Shown in pieces: positions 47,791 through 57,119 of a stretch of 64,000 nt of DNA. The DNA is from Amoebophrya sp. A120 (taxonomy: Eukaryota; Sar; Dinophyceae; Syndiniales; Amoebophryaceae): positions 9,879,865-9,943,864 of the forward strand of contig CAJINV010000001.1 of assembly GCA_905178155.1 (NCBI GenBank). Direction: 5' to 3'. Position 1 is the first letter of the stretch. Each line of letters opens with the position of its first letter. Below the pieces are notes generated by a model that worked only from the letters and a program-made list of their open reading frames with translations, had not been told where the DNA came from and searched no databases. The translations under genes were made by a program, and so were the position numbers.

Positions 47791-49719
47791 CTACATTTGG
47801 TTCAATGGCGTTCCGCCTGCTGTGGTTACAGTTCCCTGGACCATCACTGTTCGCGGTTGGCGGCGGCGCAGCCGATTCCGCACCCAAGCCCCGATCCAGT
47901 ACACGAAGGTGACTAGCATGGTGATCAACACAATGTAGAAGGCAATGGCAATCAGCACCGCGACGATATTCGGCTTGAACTTGGCGCCGCGCTTGGAAAG
48001 GAGCACTTTCCGGTTCTTGAAATCGTAGGTGGTGTAGTACTTTCGATGGAAGACGTCCCCAAGAATCCAAAACGGTGCGTCCTGCGGCTGCAGGCAAGGC
48101 GTGCCATCGGCCAGGCAGTAGTCCTCCCGGGAAAAGGTGTATCTGAAAGGTTCGGGGTACAGCGATAGGCAGAAAAAGAGTACGTGCACTACGAGCACGG
48201 CAACAAAACAAACGATGTTGAATAGTTCATGTTCATGACCCAAAAGAAGTCGTAGACTCATACGTGAAGCTCCCAAGTGCCAGTTCAATGGTCGGCGCGC
48301 GCGGTGAACCACAAATTTCTTGTGGATTGTCAAAGTGCCGCGCAAAGTGAATGAAGTCCTGGGTGGGCATAACCAGGCACGAAGTGCCACTGTCCACCAT
48401 GGCCATGTTTGCGACGCCCTCCTTCTTGCCGATGCGACTGGTCCACATTGGCAACATCCAGTAGAAATACCCTCGGTCTCCGCTGGGTGTCGTGAGAGGG
48501 ACAACGTCGACCTCATTGTACCCGATGTTGCCGAACCTGAATTTTTTTGTTGCAAAACTTCCACCATGCAGAAATGCGGAAACAAAATCATGCACGAGTA
48601 GTAACTCGTCTCGAACTCGATTGTTTGGAGTCCAGGGCAACAAAAAAAACAGCCATACCTCTCTGTCGGGATCGTTCCTATCCGCAATTCCCCGACCTCC
48701 AGATCGTTTCCGTTTGCGTCGGTCATTTCGAAACTGAAAACCGGCTTCTCCAGTTCTGCTCCGTGTTGCGCCAGCCAGGTCTGCAACACCGGTCTATTGT
48801 CCGCCGGCGACGCGAGTTTCTCGAAGCCCATGCCCAAAATTCCGTCAAACGGGGCGGTCGGGAAGGGCTCGACGGTTTCCTTCACGCGCAAGAAGCCTTG
48901 CGTCGTCAACTTCACGCCGCCCCAAGTGACCGTCTCGTTGGAGTAGTACCCCTTGCAGCTCCCTGTGCCATACTGCAGCTCGACCAGCTGGTCACCGAGG
49001 AAGCCGTAGGAGGTAGAGGTTGTGTTGTCGTACTTTGAGTGTTTCATTTCAGGCGTATCACACCTGCTTGGATCGCAGGATATGTCGGGAATCCAAAGGT
49101 TGGAACTCCCCGTGTCGAAAATCACGGTGAAATTTTGGCTCGGCGTCCCAATGCTCACCGGGCCGAAGTACTCGACGTCTTGCTTCCCCGGGTTGATCAG
49201 CGGGATATCAATTTCTTGAAAGGATGACGGGCCGGTCTTCGGCCTCAGTGTGGGCGTTGCCGCGATGAACTTGGTCTTTTTGCTGGCTGCGATCACTTCT
49301 TGCTGGTGCTCCTGTTCGGGAAACTTCCTGCTAGCAGGACCCTCTTGATGATTTTCCTGCTCCGGCCGTGACAAACTGGCATCAGGTAGGTAGTAGGACC
49401 AGGAGCCGGGTGACTTGCGCTGCAAATCCTCCGCCCGCACGTAAAAACGCCTCGTCTTTCCTCTTCTCGGCGTGAGTGCTGCCGTTTTTCTCGTCCGCTT
49501 CTGGACCGGAACGCGGAAGTCGACGCTGCCGCTCTTCTGTTCATCCACGAGTCCACCGCTTGGACTGAAAACATCCGCGAAAAAATCCTCCGCGCCTTTG
49601 TAAACAACCGCGGCTAATCCGAAGCTGGCCAGAATCGCCAATCCAGCGCGCTTCGGAAACCGCCAAGCGGCAGAGCCGTTCTCCTCCGGCACCAACCCGC
49701 ACGAGTGCGGGCACGACAT
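47791..49719 (-). CDS. Membrane-anchored pepsin-like aspartyl protease (A1 family), active-site intact (3 exons, 561 aa)
   Basis: The exons are 49719-48659, 48536-48264 and 48142-47791; phases agree. A hydrophobic segment at residues about 25-40 (AGLAILASFGLAAVVY) suggests a signal anchor, followed by a basic, probably removable pro-region. The catalytic motifs are present: FDTGSSNLW (Asp about 202) and AMVDSGTSCLV in exon 2, with the flap-like YGTGSCKG, FDGILGMGF and the late APFWILGDVFHRKYYTTYDF. After the protease fold comes a second hydrophobic helix (VAVLIAIAFYIVLITMLVTFVYWI) and a short basic tail, so the catalytic domain should face the lumen or cell exterior. This double-anchored plan recalls alveolate secretory-pathway aspartyl proteases, but I cannot assign it to one. 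Confidence 0.88.
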   Translation of the reverse strand: MSCPHSCGLVPEENGSAAWRFPKRAGLAILASFGLAAVVYKGAEDFFADVFSPSGGLVDEQKSGSVDFRVPVQKRTRKTAALTPRRGKTRRFYVRAEDLQRKSPGSWSYYLPDASLSRPEQENHQEGPASRKFPEQEHQQEVIAASKKTKFIAATPTLRPKTGPSSFQEIDIPLINPGKQDVEYFGPVSIGTPSQNFTVIFDTGSSNLWIPDISCDPSRCDTPEMKHSKYDNTTSTSYGFLGDQLVELQYGTGSCKGYYSNETVTWGGVKLTTQGFLRVKETVEPFPTAPFDGILGMGFEKLASPADNRPVLQTWLAQHGAELEKPVFSFEMTDANGNDLEVGELRIGTIPTERYGCFFCCPGLQTIEFETSYYSCMILFPHFCMVEVLQQKNSGSATSGTMRSTLSLSRHPAETEGISTGCCQCGPVASARRRASQTWPWWTVALRAWLCPPRTSFTLRGTLTIHKKFVVHRARRPLNWHLGASRMSLRLLLGHEHELFNIVCFVAVLVVHVLFFCLSLYPEPFRYTFSREDYCLADGTPCLQPQDAPFWILGDVFHRKYYTTYDFKNRKVLLSKRGAKFKPNIVAVLIAIAFYIVLITMLVTFVYWIGAWVRNRLRRRQPRTVMVQGTVTTAGGTPLNQM

Positions 49720-49728
49720 CCTCGCTGT

Positions 49729-50136
49729 TTAGCTTTCAGAGAATGGGAATGAGGACGACAATGCGAACGATAGTTTCGCGTCTGTATGGAGAGAATTCCA
49801 AGTCGGCAACAAACGAGTCCTGTTAAAATCGCCTCGCAGTGCACGTCTTAGGGTATTTGTTTCGATAAGTCCAGAAAAGCGGTGTGTATGACCGCATCCA
49901 CAACGGAAAGCATTGCTTTGCACAGGAAAAAAAGACGATAGATCGATCTCTCCACACCTTTTGCACTGCCACTCGAGCTCGACAATTATTCCGCAGAAGA
50001 ACACCCGCAGGGCAAATTGAGATTGAGGCCCTCTGGTGCTTTTGGCTCGCAGTCGCACTCCATGGCGATCATGAAGGCTCTATTTACGTGCATCGTGAAA
50101 GCAACAACGCGGCACTTTCTACAACTTGCGAGCTTC
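49729..50136 (-). CDS. Possible small Cys-rich (zinc-binding) protein or exon, unresolved
   Basis: Two overlapping minus frames each carry part of a Cys pattern: ECDCEPKAP...LPCGCSS (about 50060-49990) and, in another frame, WQCKRCGEI...FRCGCGHTHRFSG (about 49975-49880). Together they would look like a zinc-binding domain, but joining them needs an improbably short (about 35-bp) intron or a frameshift. The upstream side is the retrotransposon insertion at 50137, so the gene may be disrupted. No functional call is made. Confidence 0.3.
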
Positions 50137-50152
50137 AAAGTACTTACATACT
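50137..50152. repeat. 16-bp target-site duplication, left copy
   Basis: AAAGTACTTACATACT occurs here and identically at 53279-53294, exactly bracketing the non-LTR element. On the coding strand it reads AGTATGTAAGTACTTT, which includes a GTAAGT word. Confidence 0.93.
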
Positions 50153-53100
50153 GATGATTTAAATCTTCTCGGCGTTCAGCCTTAGACTGTCCTTATATCG
50201 ACCCCTGTTCTTTTTCTCCCCTGTAATCTCATTAGTTGCTGGACTGGGATTTGTTCACTCTCAAAAGACGCTGCGGAAGAAGTGCTGTCGTTTCCGTTTT
50301 GTTTTGCTGTTCCGGTTGCTGCTCCTTTTGTGATCTGCGGCCAAAGATTTCGGTCGAGGCAGTCAGCTACTGTCGCGCGCTTTTTTGCCATGTCCATCTT
50401 TACTTCTGCTAGCCAGGTTTTTGCTGCTCCCTGGCCCCGTTTCGTTTTTTGGACGGTGGCGGACAGCATTAGGCGGGCCCAGCGGCCGGCGGGGTATCGA
50501 ACGAGGTGCCCGAAATATCGCAGCCGCCAATCCCGTATTTGTTCGGAGAGGGGGCGCTCGTTGAGTCTTTGGCGGATCACTTTCGTGGCTAAGTGGTCGA
50601 ACTTCGTCACCCCCAGGCAGTGCCTCAGCTTTTTGCTCCACCACGTGTCGACGGCCTGCTCGTCTGCCTGCGTTAGGCGCCACGTTTCGCACCCCCAAGC
50701 CAGCACCGGGTAGATGAAGGCCTTAAGGATGCGCGCTTTTAACTGCGAAGAAAGTGCTCGGCTGTTGAAGACTCCGCTCAGCTCCCCGCTCTTCTTTTGT
50801 GCTAGTGCTATCCGGTTGGCGATGTCGTTGCTGTCTGTCGCGTCCCCTGCTATGATCGTACCGAGGTAGGTGAATTCTTTTACTCGCTTTATTTCGTTGC
50901 CGCCTACCTGCAGCGTCTGCTTGTTCTGTTGTGGTGCGTTGAAGCTCATGAACTTGGTTTTGTCAAAATTCACCCGCAAGCCGAACGCTTCGAAACTTTT
51001 GCACAGGTTTCTGGTGGCCGTAGCTAGTTCTTCTATTGTTTGCGCAAAAGTTCCGAGGTCATCCGCGTACAGCAGATGGCCCAGCTTGGTGCATTTTGTG
51101 GCTTCGTTTTTGTTCAGGAGCCCCCCGCAAATGAATTCTACTCCTTCCCCGATTTCGGTTCGTTCCATTACGTAGCTGATGCAGAGGTTGAAAATTATTG
51201 GCGATAGAAGGCAGCCCTGCTTTGTTCCTGTTCTTGTTTTCGTCTTCTGGCTTTCCTCCCCGTCGCGCCGCACTGAAAAGTGGTGGTCTTTGTACAATGC
51301 CCAGAAACGTTCCTGGATGTGGCCAGGCATTCCGTAGTGCTGCATTGCCCTCCTGATCAGTTTCCGCGGCACCGTGTCGAAGGCTTGCGCCAAATCCACG
51401 AAGGTGGCGCGGAATTCTTTTCCTGCTTTTTTGTGGTTCTGCAGCGCGATCTTGAGGGCGATCGTGTTGTCTATCGCTCGTCTGTAGCTGCGGAAACCGG
51501 CCTGGTTTTCGGACAGGATGGCGTCGATCGGCTCCGCGATCTTCAAAAACAAAAGCGACGCGTACACTCTTGCCATGAAGTTCAGGAGCGAGATCGGCCG
51601 CCAGCCTGCTGTTGTGCTGTGGTCTTTGCCGGGTTTTGGCAGTACTGTGATGAGCGAGCCGATTTCTTCCGGCGCTAATTCTTTGCGCTCCCAGTAGGTT
51701 CGGATCTTGTCCCTCACCAACTTCTTGCCCGCCTCGTCAAGAAGTTCGTAGTGCTCTTTGACTAGGGTGTCCGCCCCTGCTGCTTTCCCGAATTGTAGCC
51801 GCTTGATCGCCTTCTGTATTAGTTCGTCGGTGATTTCTTCGCTGATGTTTTTCATCCGCTTGCTTTTCCGCTCGTTTTTTGCTGCTCTTGGTTGTTTTGG
51901 TGCTGTTTCTGGTAGTAGTAGTGGTTCTGGGTGGGAGAAGACCTGCTCGAAAAACTGGCGGTGGAGTTCTACCTTGCCCTCCGCCAGATATTCCGTCCTC
52001 TCCCCGTGCCGCAGTGGTTCGGCTAGTTTCGGCCCGCGCGGCCGCTGCTTTTTTCCGCCTATCGTAGCGATTTTCCCTATCGCTGGCGACAGGCCCCGTT
52101 CTGCGTAAAACGCCTCGGCCTCCTCGCATGCTGTTGCTGCGTACTTCTCCAGGTCCCGTCTTTCCACCCACTTCATCTGCTTCAGAATCAGTCGGGCTTC
52201 CTCTTTGTCGCCTATCTCCAGGAGCCGGCTTCGCTCCTCCCAGAGGTCAGCAAACTCCAAGGAAATCCAGGGCTTGCGTTCTTTTTTATTTCTCCTGAAG
52301 ACTTTTTCTCCTGCTGCTCGCATGCTTTGCTGGACGCTTTCCCCCTGTTCGGTCCGCCTCGCGAACTCTTTGCTGTACGCCTCCCGCTCTTCCGGCGTCG
52401 CTGCTTTGGCGCGCGGGATGCGTGGTGGTGCGGGGGGCTTTTTCTTTCTTCGCCCGAACCACCGCAGGCTGTGTGCGCTCACTTTTACTACTACCATTCT
52501 GTGGTCGAACGTCGTCTGCCAGCCTGCTACGTCAACCGCCTTGCAGTCCTTTATCGCGTTGCGGAAAGACTGGGGCGCGATGGCATGGTCGATCTGGTGG
52601 AAGCCTGCGCTCCCCAGTCGCTTGTCTGGATGCCGCCAGGTTGCGTAGGCTCTCAAGCTGTGTCTGAAGTACGACGCCAAGCTGCAGCAGTTGTTCTCTC
52701 GCAGATGCGCGAGCAAGAAAGACGAGCTTGCGTTCAACTTCTCGTCCCTCCCCCACTGTCCCGTACAGTCGGTGCCCGTTTTTAGTCGCGCGTTGAAATC
52801 GCCGAGGACCAAAAACTTGGACCTTGCTGCGGTTGCTCTTTGTAGTTGTGCGTAGAATTCCAGTGTTTCGTTTTCCGGCTTGTCCGCTGTTGGTGCGTAC
52901 GCCACCACCGTCCTGAAGGCTTGTCCCCGCTGCAGGCGGAGATCCAGCCATAGCACCCGCCCCGAGATTGGACGCCAATCTTCGATCAGATGCGACAAGG
53001 AGTGGTGGACTGCGATGGCCACACCGGCGTGCCTTCCCCCTGCGTAGAAGATGCGCCACTCCCCGACGTCTTCCTCCCCTGTGGCCTGCCCTTTCGTTTC

Positions 53101-53278
53101 TGTCAAGCACAACACTTTGACTCCCTTTTTCTCTGCTTCTAGTAGAGTGCACTTCTTCCGGACAGCGTCTTTTTTTCCTAGTCCTCTCACGCTCCAGTTA
53201 CCAAATACGTGGTCGACAAGGGGGCTATTCTTTACGTCGACCATTTGCCCACTTGGTCGCGACGGTGATATTTTTTTT
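50153..53278 (-). mobile_element. Full-length non-LTR (LINE-type) retrotransposon, 3.1 kb
   Basis: The element is bounded by 16-bp direct repeats and contains one intact 1,020-codon frame. Leader and trailer are very short, about 34 nt at the 5' end (starting with an A8 run) and about 29 nt after the stop. The long, non-fixed-length duplication is the signature of target-primed reverse transcription. There is no long poly-A at the 3' end; the element ends GATTTAAATCATC. Identical duplications and an intact frame suggest a recent insertion. Confidence 0.9.
50182..53244 (-). CDS. Endonuclease/reverse transcriptase polyprotein of the non-LTR element
   Basis: The frame is an intact 1,020 aa. The N-terminal third is an exonuclease-endonuclease-phosphatase (APE-type) nuclease, with NWSVRGLGKK, LTETKGQ, YAPTADKPENE, VLGDFNAR and the terminal TFDHRMVVV strand. 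The reverse transcriptase follows: PKPGKDHSTTAGWRPISLLN, NQAGFRSYRRAIDN, FVDLAQAFDTVPR, GTKQGCLLSPIIFNL and the catalytic YADD box in LLYADDLGTF. The C-terminal domain has IYPVLAWGCETWRLTQ and RLRYFGHLVRYP, as in many single-ORF LINEs. No separate ORF1/gag frame lies upstream. Codon composition looks like the host's. Confidence 0.95.
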   Translation of the reverse strand: MVDVKNSPLVDHVFGNWSVRGLGKKDAVRKKCTLLEAEKKGVKVLCLTETKGQATGEEDVGEWRIFYAGGRHAGVAIAVHHSLSHLIEDWRPISGRVLWLDLRLQRGQAFRTVVAYAPTADKPENETLEFYAQLQRATAARSKFLVLGDFNARLKTGTDCTGQWGRDEKLNASSSFLLAHLRENNCCSLASYFRHSLRAYATWRHPDKRLGSAGFHQIDHAIAPQSFRNAIKDCKAVDVAGWQTTFDHRMVVVKVSAHSLRWFGRRKKKPPAPPRIPRAKAATPEEREAYSKEFARRTEQGESVQQSMRAAGEKVFRRNKKERKPWISLEFADLWEERSRLLEIGDKEEARLILKQMKWVERRDLEKYAATACEEAEAFYAERGLSPAIGKIATIGGKKQRPRGPKLAEPLRHGERTEYLAEGKVELHRQFFEQVFSHPEPLLLPETAPKQPRAAKNERKSKRMKNISEEITDELIQKAIKRLQFGKAAGADTLVKEHYELLDEAGKKLVRDKIRTYWERKELAPEEIGSLITVLPKPGKDHSTTAGWRPISLLNFMARVYASLLFLKIAEPIDAILSENQAGFRSYRRAIDNTIALKIALQNHKKAGKEFRATFVDLAQAFDTVPRKLIRRAMQHYGMPGHIQERFWALYKDHHFSVRRDGEESQKTKTRTGTKQGCLLSPIIFNLCISYVMERTEIGEGVEFICGGLLNKNEATKCTKLGHLLYADDLGTFAQTIEELATATRNLCKSFEAFGLRVNFDKTKFMSFNAPQQNKQTLQVGGNEIKRVKEFTYLGTIIAGDATDSNDIANRIALAQKKSGELSGVFNSRALSSQLKARILKAFIYPVLAWGCETWRLTQADEQAVDTWWSKKLRHCLGVTKFDHLATKVIRQRLNERPLSEQIRDWRLRYFGHLVRYPAGRWARLMLSATVQKTKRGQGAAKTWLAEVKMDMAKKRATVADCLDRNLWPQITKGAATGTAKQNGNDSTSSAASFESEQIPVQQLMRLQGRKRTGVDIRTV

Positions 53279-53294
53279 AAAGTACTTACATACT
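53279..53294. repeat. 16-bp target-site duplication, right copy
   Basis: Identical to the copy at 50137-50152. Together they define the element's ends to the base, within the usual ambiguity of shared flanking bases. Confidence 0.93.
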
Positions 53295-53460
53295 ACTTCG
53301 CTTTATTTTCTTGTTCCACTTGTTCGCTTGATATTCGCTTTCGTCTGGTCTAATCCCGAGCACTGTCATTCTCCGGTTGCCTGCGACGAAGATCTGGTGC
53401 GTCAGGTCGCCCCGCGTTAACGTTGTTCTGATTTTCGGCAAACTGAAAACAATCACAAGG
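53286..53460 (-). CDS. Possible C-terminal exon of an unrecognised gene next to the LINE
   Basis: A TTTTCAG acceptor at about 53443 is followed on the minus strand by a plausible frame (RGDLTHQIFVAGNRRMTVL, then DESEYQANKWNKKIKRSSM). It ends at a TAA inside the target duplication. The stop would exist without the insertion too, so the LINE may sit just 3' of this gene. Upstream exons are unresolved; frames at 53350-53700 contain short Cys-rich or acidic peptides. Low confidence. Confidence 0.3.
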
Positions 53461-55040
53461 CAAAGCTTCCGCCAAACTTTCTGCCACCGTTGGTGCGTGT
53501 TGTCGCACGTCTTCGGCGAACCACTCCACCATGACACATTCGACAAAACCGACAACGGCACGAAAAGCAACTACAACACCACAGCCAAGCAAACAGGCAT
53601 TCATTCCTTGTTTGCCGAACTTGATTTACGATTTCTGAGAGAAGGAGCTCACCGACTTTTGTCGAAACATGCACGTGACCAAAGCTAATCGAAGCACCGG
53701 AAACAAAAAAAGTGAAACTTCACGGCCCGCTTTTGCTCAGTATCTTCCTGTGACTGTGACCCGACAGCAAAGAACATTCACGGGCTTGTTCTTGGATATT
53801 GAGTGCGGGCAAACATATCCGCATTCTAAAAATTTTTCCTTAATCTTGCGCTTTTTTTACGTTGTGAAATGTCAGGAATGGTGGTTCTTCGTGCAAGTGC
53901 AAAACATGAAGATTTCTATGCATTTATGGCATTCTCATGATATATATCAGACAATCATGTTTTTTGAAGGCTACGCCTAGGAGTAGCGAGACCGGACTAT
54001 CGGCCAACAGGATAGAAGGTTACTCCGGCACCAGATTGATAACAAAAGCGTACCAATGGTGATGTAGAGATTTTGAAAAAGTAGCTGTTCATGAGTGTCG
54101 TTTTACTAAACTTACATCCACCACGATGGTACCGTGGTGGTTCGGACGATCTGCCTGTATATAGTTTCACCTTCTCTGCGCAATTCACCCATAGAGTGAA
54201 CGCGCGCGCAACCAACGGAAGCGAATGACGTGCAGAAGCGCGTCGCAGTGATAGTCGCAAGACCTCGAGCGACAGTCACAATGGCAGCCAAGAGAGAACC
54301 CGGCCGGCGCAACGAGCTACGGGTAGCAGGCCACGCAAGCCAGGCTCTCGACCCCCACAGAGCCATGCCCCGGACATAGAGGTGGTCCAAGCCGCGAGGC
54401 GCGACTGGGACCGCCGAATATCTAGGGCGGGCTTGCGAGGGGTGCCGCAAGGGGTCTCGCTACCTCAAGTCGGGTGGGAGGGTGGGAAAAAAACGCAAAA
54501 TCTAGGCGAGCCAAGACAATGCGGTATTTCTGGACAAAGGACAGAGACCCTGCCGAAGCTGGTCGACACCGGGCAGCCAGCCCGGTGTCGGAGTGTGCAA
54601 CCCTCTTGCTTGATCATGTGAACTGATATAATCGCTACGCGTCGCATATACGAATCAGGCAACGAACTAATGCAGTTACGGGTTTAATAGAGTTTTTTCC
54701 TTCTGCTCGGAGCAGCTACACAGCAGCATAACCACGACTGTGACCGAGACACGACTGCAAGACGCCGATGATATTAGCAGAGCACCGATTTTTTACGATT
54801 TGCCATCATCTGACCATTTGCATTTACTTATCCCGAGAAAACCCATACTTTTACTTCCACCAAGTTTGATCCCACATTTGACGCTCGGTCCTAGCAACGC
54901 CGTTACCGACTACCGACTAGGGAACAACGCGACCGCAGAAAACGAGAGTGACAAAAATCACAAAATTATGCCGGCTTTATCTTTCTTTTATGCGTATGTC
55001 GCTGGAAGTTGTAGTCGCGCTCAATACCCCTGTAATCGTT
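53461..55040. other. Mostly noncoding, 1.6 kb, includes a GC-rich hairpin block
   Basis: No convincing coding region. From 53700 to 54110 the sequence is AT-rich. From about 54118 to 54600 it is markedly GC-rich, with three clear hairpins (next entry). From 54600 to 55040 it is AT-rich again. The contrast suggests a discrete functional or inserted segment. Confidence 0.45.
54118..54600. ncRNA. Candidate structured RNA or element: GC-rich block with hairpins
   Basis: Three stem-loops are readable. The first is CCACCACG...CGTGGTGG (54118-54140). The second is GGCTCT...AGAGCC (54343-54364). The third is an 11-bp perfect stem CGACACCGGGC/GCCCGGTGTCG with a 5-nt loop (54564-54590), immediately before a T-rich stretch. 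There is no coding frame of note. I compared it mentally with RNase P, SRP RNA, U snRNAs and spliced-leader RNA and found no decisive core motif, so identity and even strand are unknown. Confidence 0.3.
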
Positions 55041-56291
55041 TCAAAGGTTTCCTATTCTCGTTTGCCATGCTGTGAGTGTGTGCAAGATTTGTGCCCGAAA
55101 ACAGGCACCACAAAATCCTTCCCATCTCACGGTCCTCTGTGGTCGCCCCAGACTCGAATCGTTCTGCTGGGTTTGGTGCTGTACACCAACCTCAAACCCG
55201 GTATTCACGTAAGCGAATTTTCCTTCGCCCGCCATATCCTCGACACTCGGTGTATGACTTGGCGTAAAAAGCACGAGATTCTGGGTCTTTAGGTAGCTGT
55301 GTGCGTAGATAGAGCGCGCCTGTCGGTCGTTGGGGGAGTAGAGAAAAGTGGTTTCCTCGTTTACATACGCGTACCGCGGCTTGGCGCATTTTCTTTTCTT
55401 ACTTCGTGGCTGTTGCTTTCCTGATGGAGCGCATACACCATGGTCGACTTCCTCGCGCTGTTCTTCATCTCTCACGGTGCCTATAGAACTCCCTGCACCA
55501 GCACTGATGCCTGCGGAATCGTTGTCGCAAGTTTCACCTCCTCCGATGGCTCTGCACCAATCTATCCACGTTTTCCTCATTTCTTCCCCTGGTTTTAGCA
55601 CATACACGCCCACCGTGTCTTTGACCGGCGTCATTCCGGCTTTCTGCAGCACCAAAGACAGGACCGGTTTGTCCATTTTTTTTGTGCCGCACTCCACTTC
55701 AACCTTCTCGCAGAAGGAAATCCAGCTTTTGACAAAGTCGACGCCCAAACCGGATTTCCTGCTGTTCGCCTCCACTTTTAGACCGCGGAGCAGCAACGCG
55801 ACATTTTGATGCTGTCCTGTGGACAAAAATCTTGTTGCGCCGACGTCTTTGGTTTTAGGATCTTCACGATCGTCCGACAACTCAGGTTCTACTGTCGCAG
55901 CCTCGTCAGCAATGATGCCGTGATCCCCATGATCGAGCCCCTCGACTTGAAAGAGCAGGTATCCTGCGGCTTCGCTTTGTTGCTTCCGGCGGTGCCGCTC
56001 CACGGATTTGGTGAGGAAAACCAACTCAAGGCAAGGCACTGTGGCATTTTTGTCCAGCCGCATGCAGATCTGGATGGGATCGGCGTCGGCGTCAGTACCA
56101 TGATCCTCCGTTATGCTCCCGAGCGTCCATATCTTCTTGCGAAATCGCACCCCGTTCGGGCAAAGCGCATTTCCTCCGCAGGCATCGCATCTCCAATCCA
56201 GATCGTACAGGTCTGTTTCCTCGCGCTTCAGCGGCGGCTCGCCGCACCCGAAAGATGCCGCTTCTTCGGCCATGAATTTGGATTTATGCAA
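55041..56291 (-). CDS. Hypothetical protein (416 aa, single exon)
   Basis: An intact frame runs from 56291 to 55041; the second Met (MAEEAASFG, 56273) may be the true start. Near the N-terminus is WRCDACGGNALCPNG, a small Cys cluster that could bind zinc. The middle is mixed alpha/beta with an acidic linker (EPELSDDREDPKTKD). A segment with FVKSWISFCEKVEVECG and LQKAGMTPVKDTVGVYV follows. Near the end a basic patch (QQPRSKKRKCAKPR) looks like a nuclear localisation signal. I do not recognise the family. Confidence 0.68.
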   Translation of the reverse strand: MHKSKFMAEEAASFGCGEPPLKREETDLYDLDWRCDACGGNALCPNGVRFRKKIWTLGSITEDHGTDADADPIQICMRLDKNATVPCLELVFLTKSVERHRRKQQSEAAGYLLFQVEGLDHGDHGIIADEAATVEPELSDDREDPKTKDVGATRFLSTGQHQNVALLLRGLKVEANSRKSGLGVDFVKSWISFCEKVEVECGTKKMDKPVLSLVLQKAGMTPVKDTVGVYVLKPGEEMRKTWIDWCRAIGGGETCDNDSAGISAGAGSSIGTVRDEEQREEVDHGVCAPSGKQQPRSKKRKCAKPRYAYVNEETTFLYSPNDRQARSIYAHSYLKTQNLVLFTPSHTPSVEDMAGEGKFAYVNTGFEVGVQHQTQQNDSSLGRPQRTVRWEGFCGACFRAQILHTLTAWQTRIGNL

Positions 56292-57119
56292 CTAGTCGCG
56301 TATGCAATTCATTGTGATTCATGTTCATCCTTACCCGTACCTGGTGCCTGATTCCCATAAATTTCGTGTGCGCAGAAAGTAAGTATCATCAAGTGGACTA
56401 GAGACGACTTCTTATGTCGCTTTGGTATTTACATTCGTCTGAAAACAAATCCTAGCAAGAATCTACTTGCCTCCGCCACTGGAGAAATAATAAAACACAC
56501 TCGCCATTCCCTACTGTCCTCGCACGACCGACCGATTTATGATGTGAGTGTGACAAGAAAACTCCCAAGGATCCATTTTTTGTACAAAATTAGATTTCCG
56601 AACTTTCATCGGATCGTTTGCAGATCGATTTACACGCGACACATTTCAACAATGGATCTCTGATCTACATGTCTGAGGCTTTCCGAACCACAGCGGTAAC
56701 CGATACTAAAACATCACCACAAATACAGATTGTGTCTGAGACAGACCGCACAGCTCGTGCATACATAATTCTTTTGTGCTCTGTCTCGCTCTCGCACCGA
56801 GCACCCCAGAACGGTACGGTCTGGCAAAAAGTCGACGGTCCTAAGAGGAAGCAACTTACTTTTTATGATTCGCGTAATTGAGCCCCTATCCACTTCACAA
56901 AAATTTCGAAGAAACCTGTGTGTCACTCCAACGCTGGTGATATTTTTCACTTGTCCTTGAACCATTCATCTTGCACTTGTAACTGTTTTTGCAACAGTTT
57001 CGGTAATCTATTTCATCATAAAACATAACTCGCAAAAAATCCGATACTCTAAATCTTTCAACCAAGAACTTACTTTGGTTACTAACCAGAAAAAAAAACC
57101 CGCGATGAACCACTCACCT
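56292..57119. other. Intergenic, about 830 bp
   Basis: Short frames only, AT-rich. It contains the promoter side of the 55.0-56.3 kb gene and the 3' flank of the ion-channel gene. No repeats or RNA genes were recognised. Confidence 0.4.
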
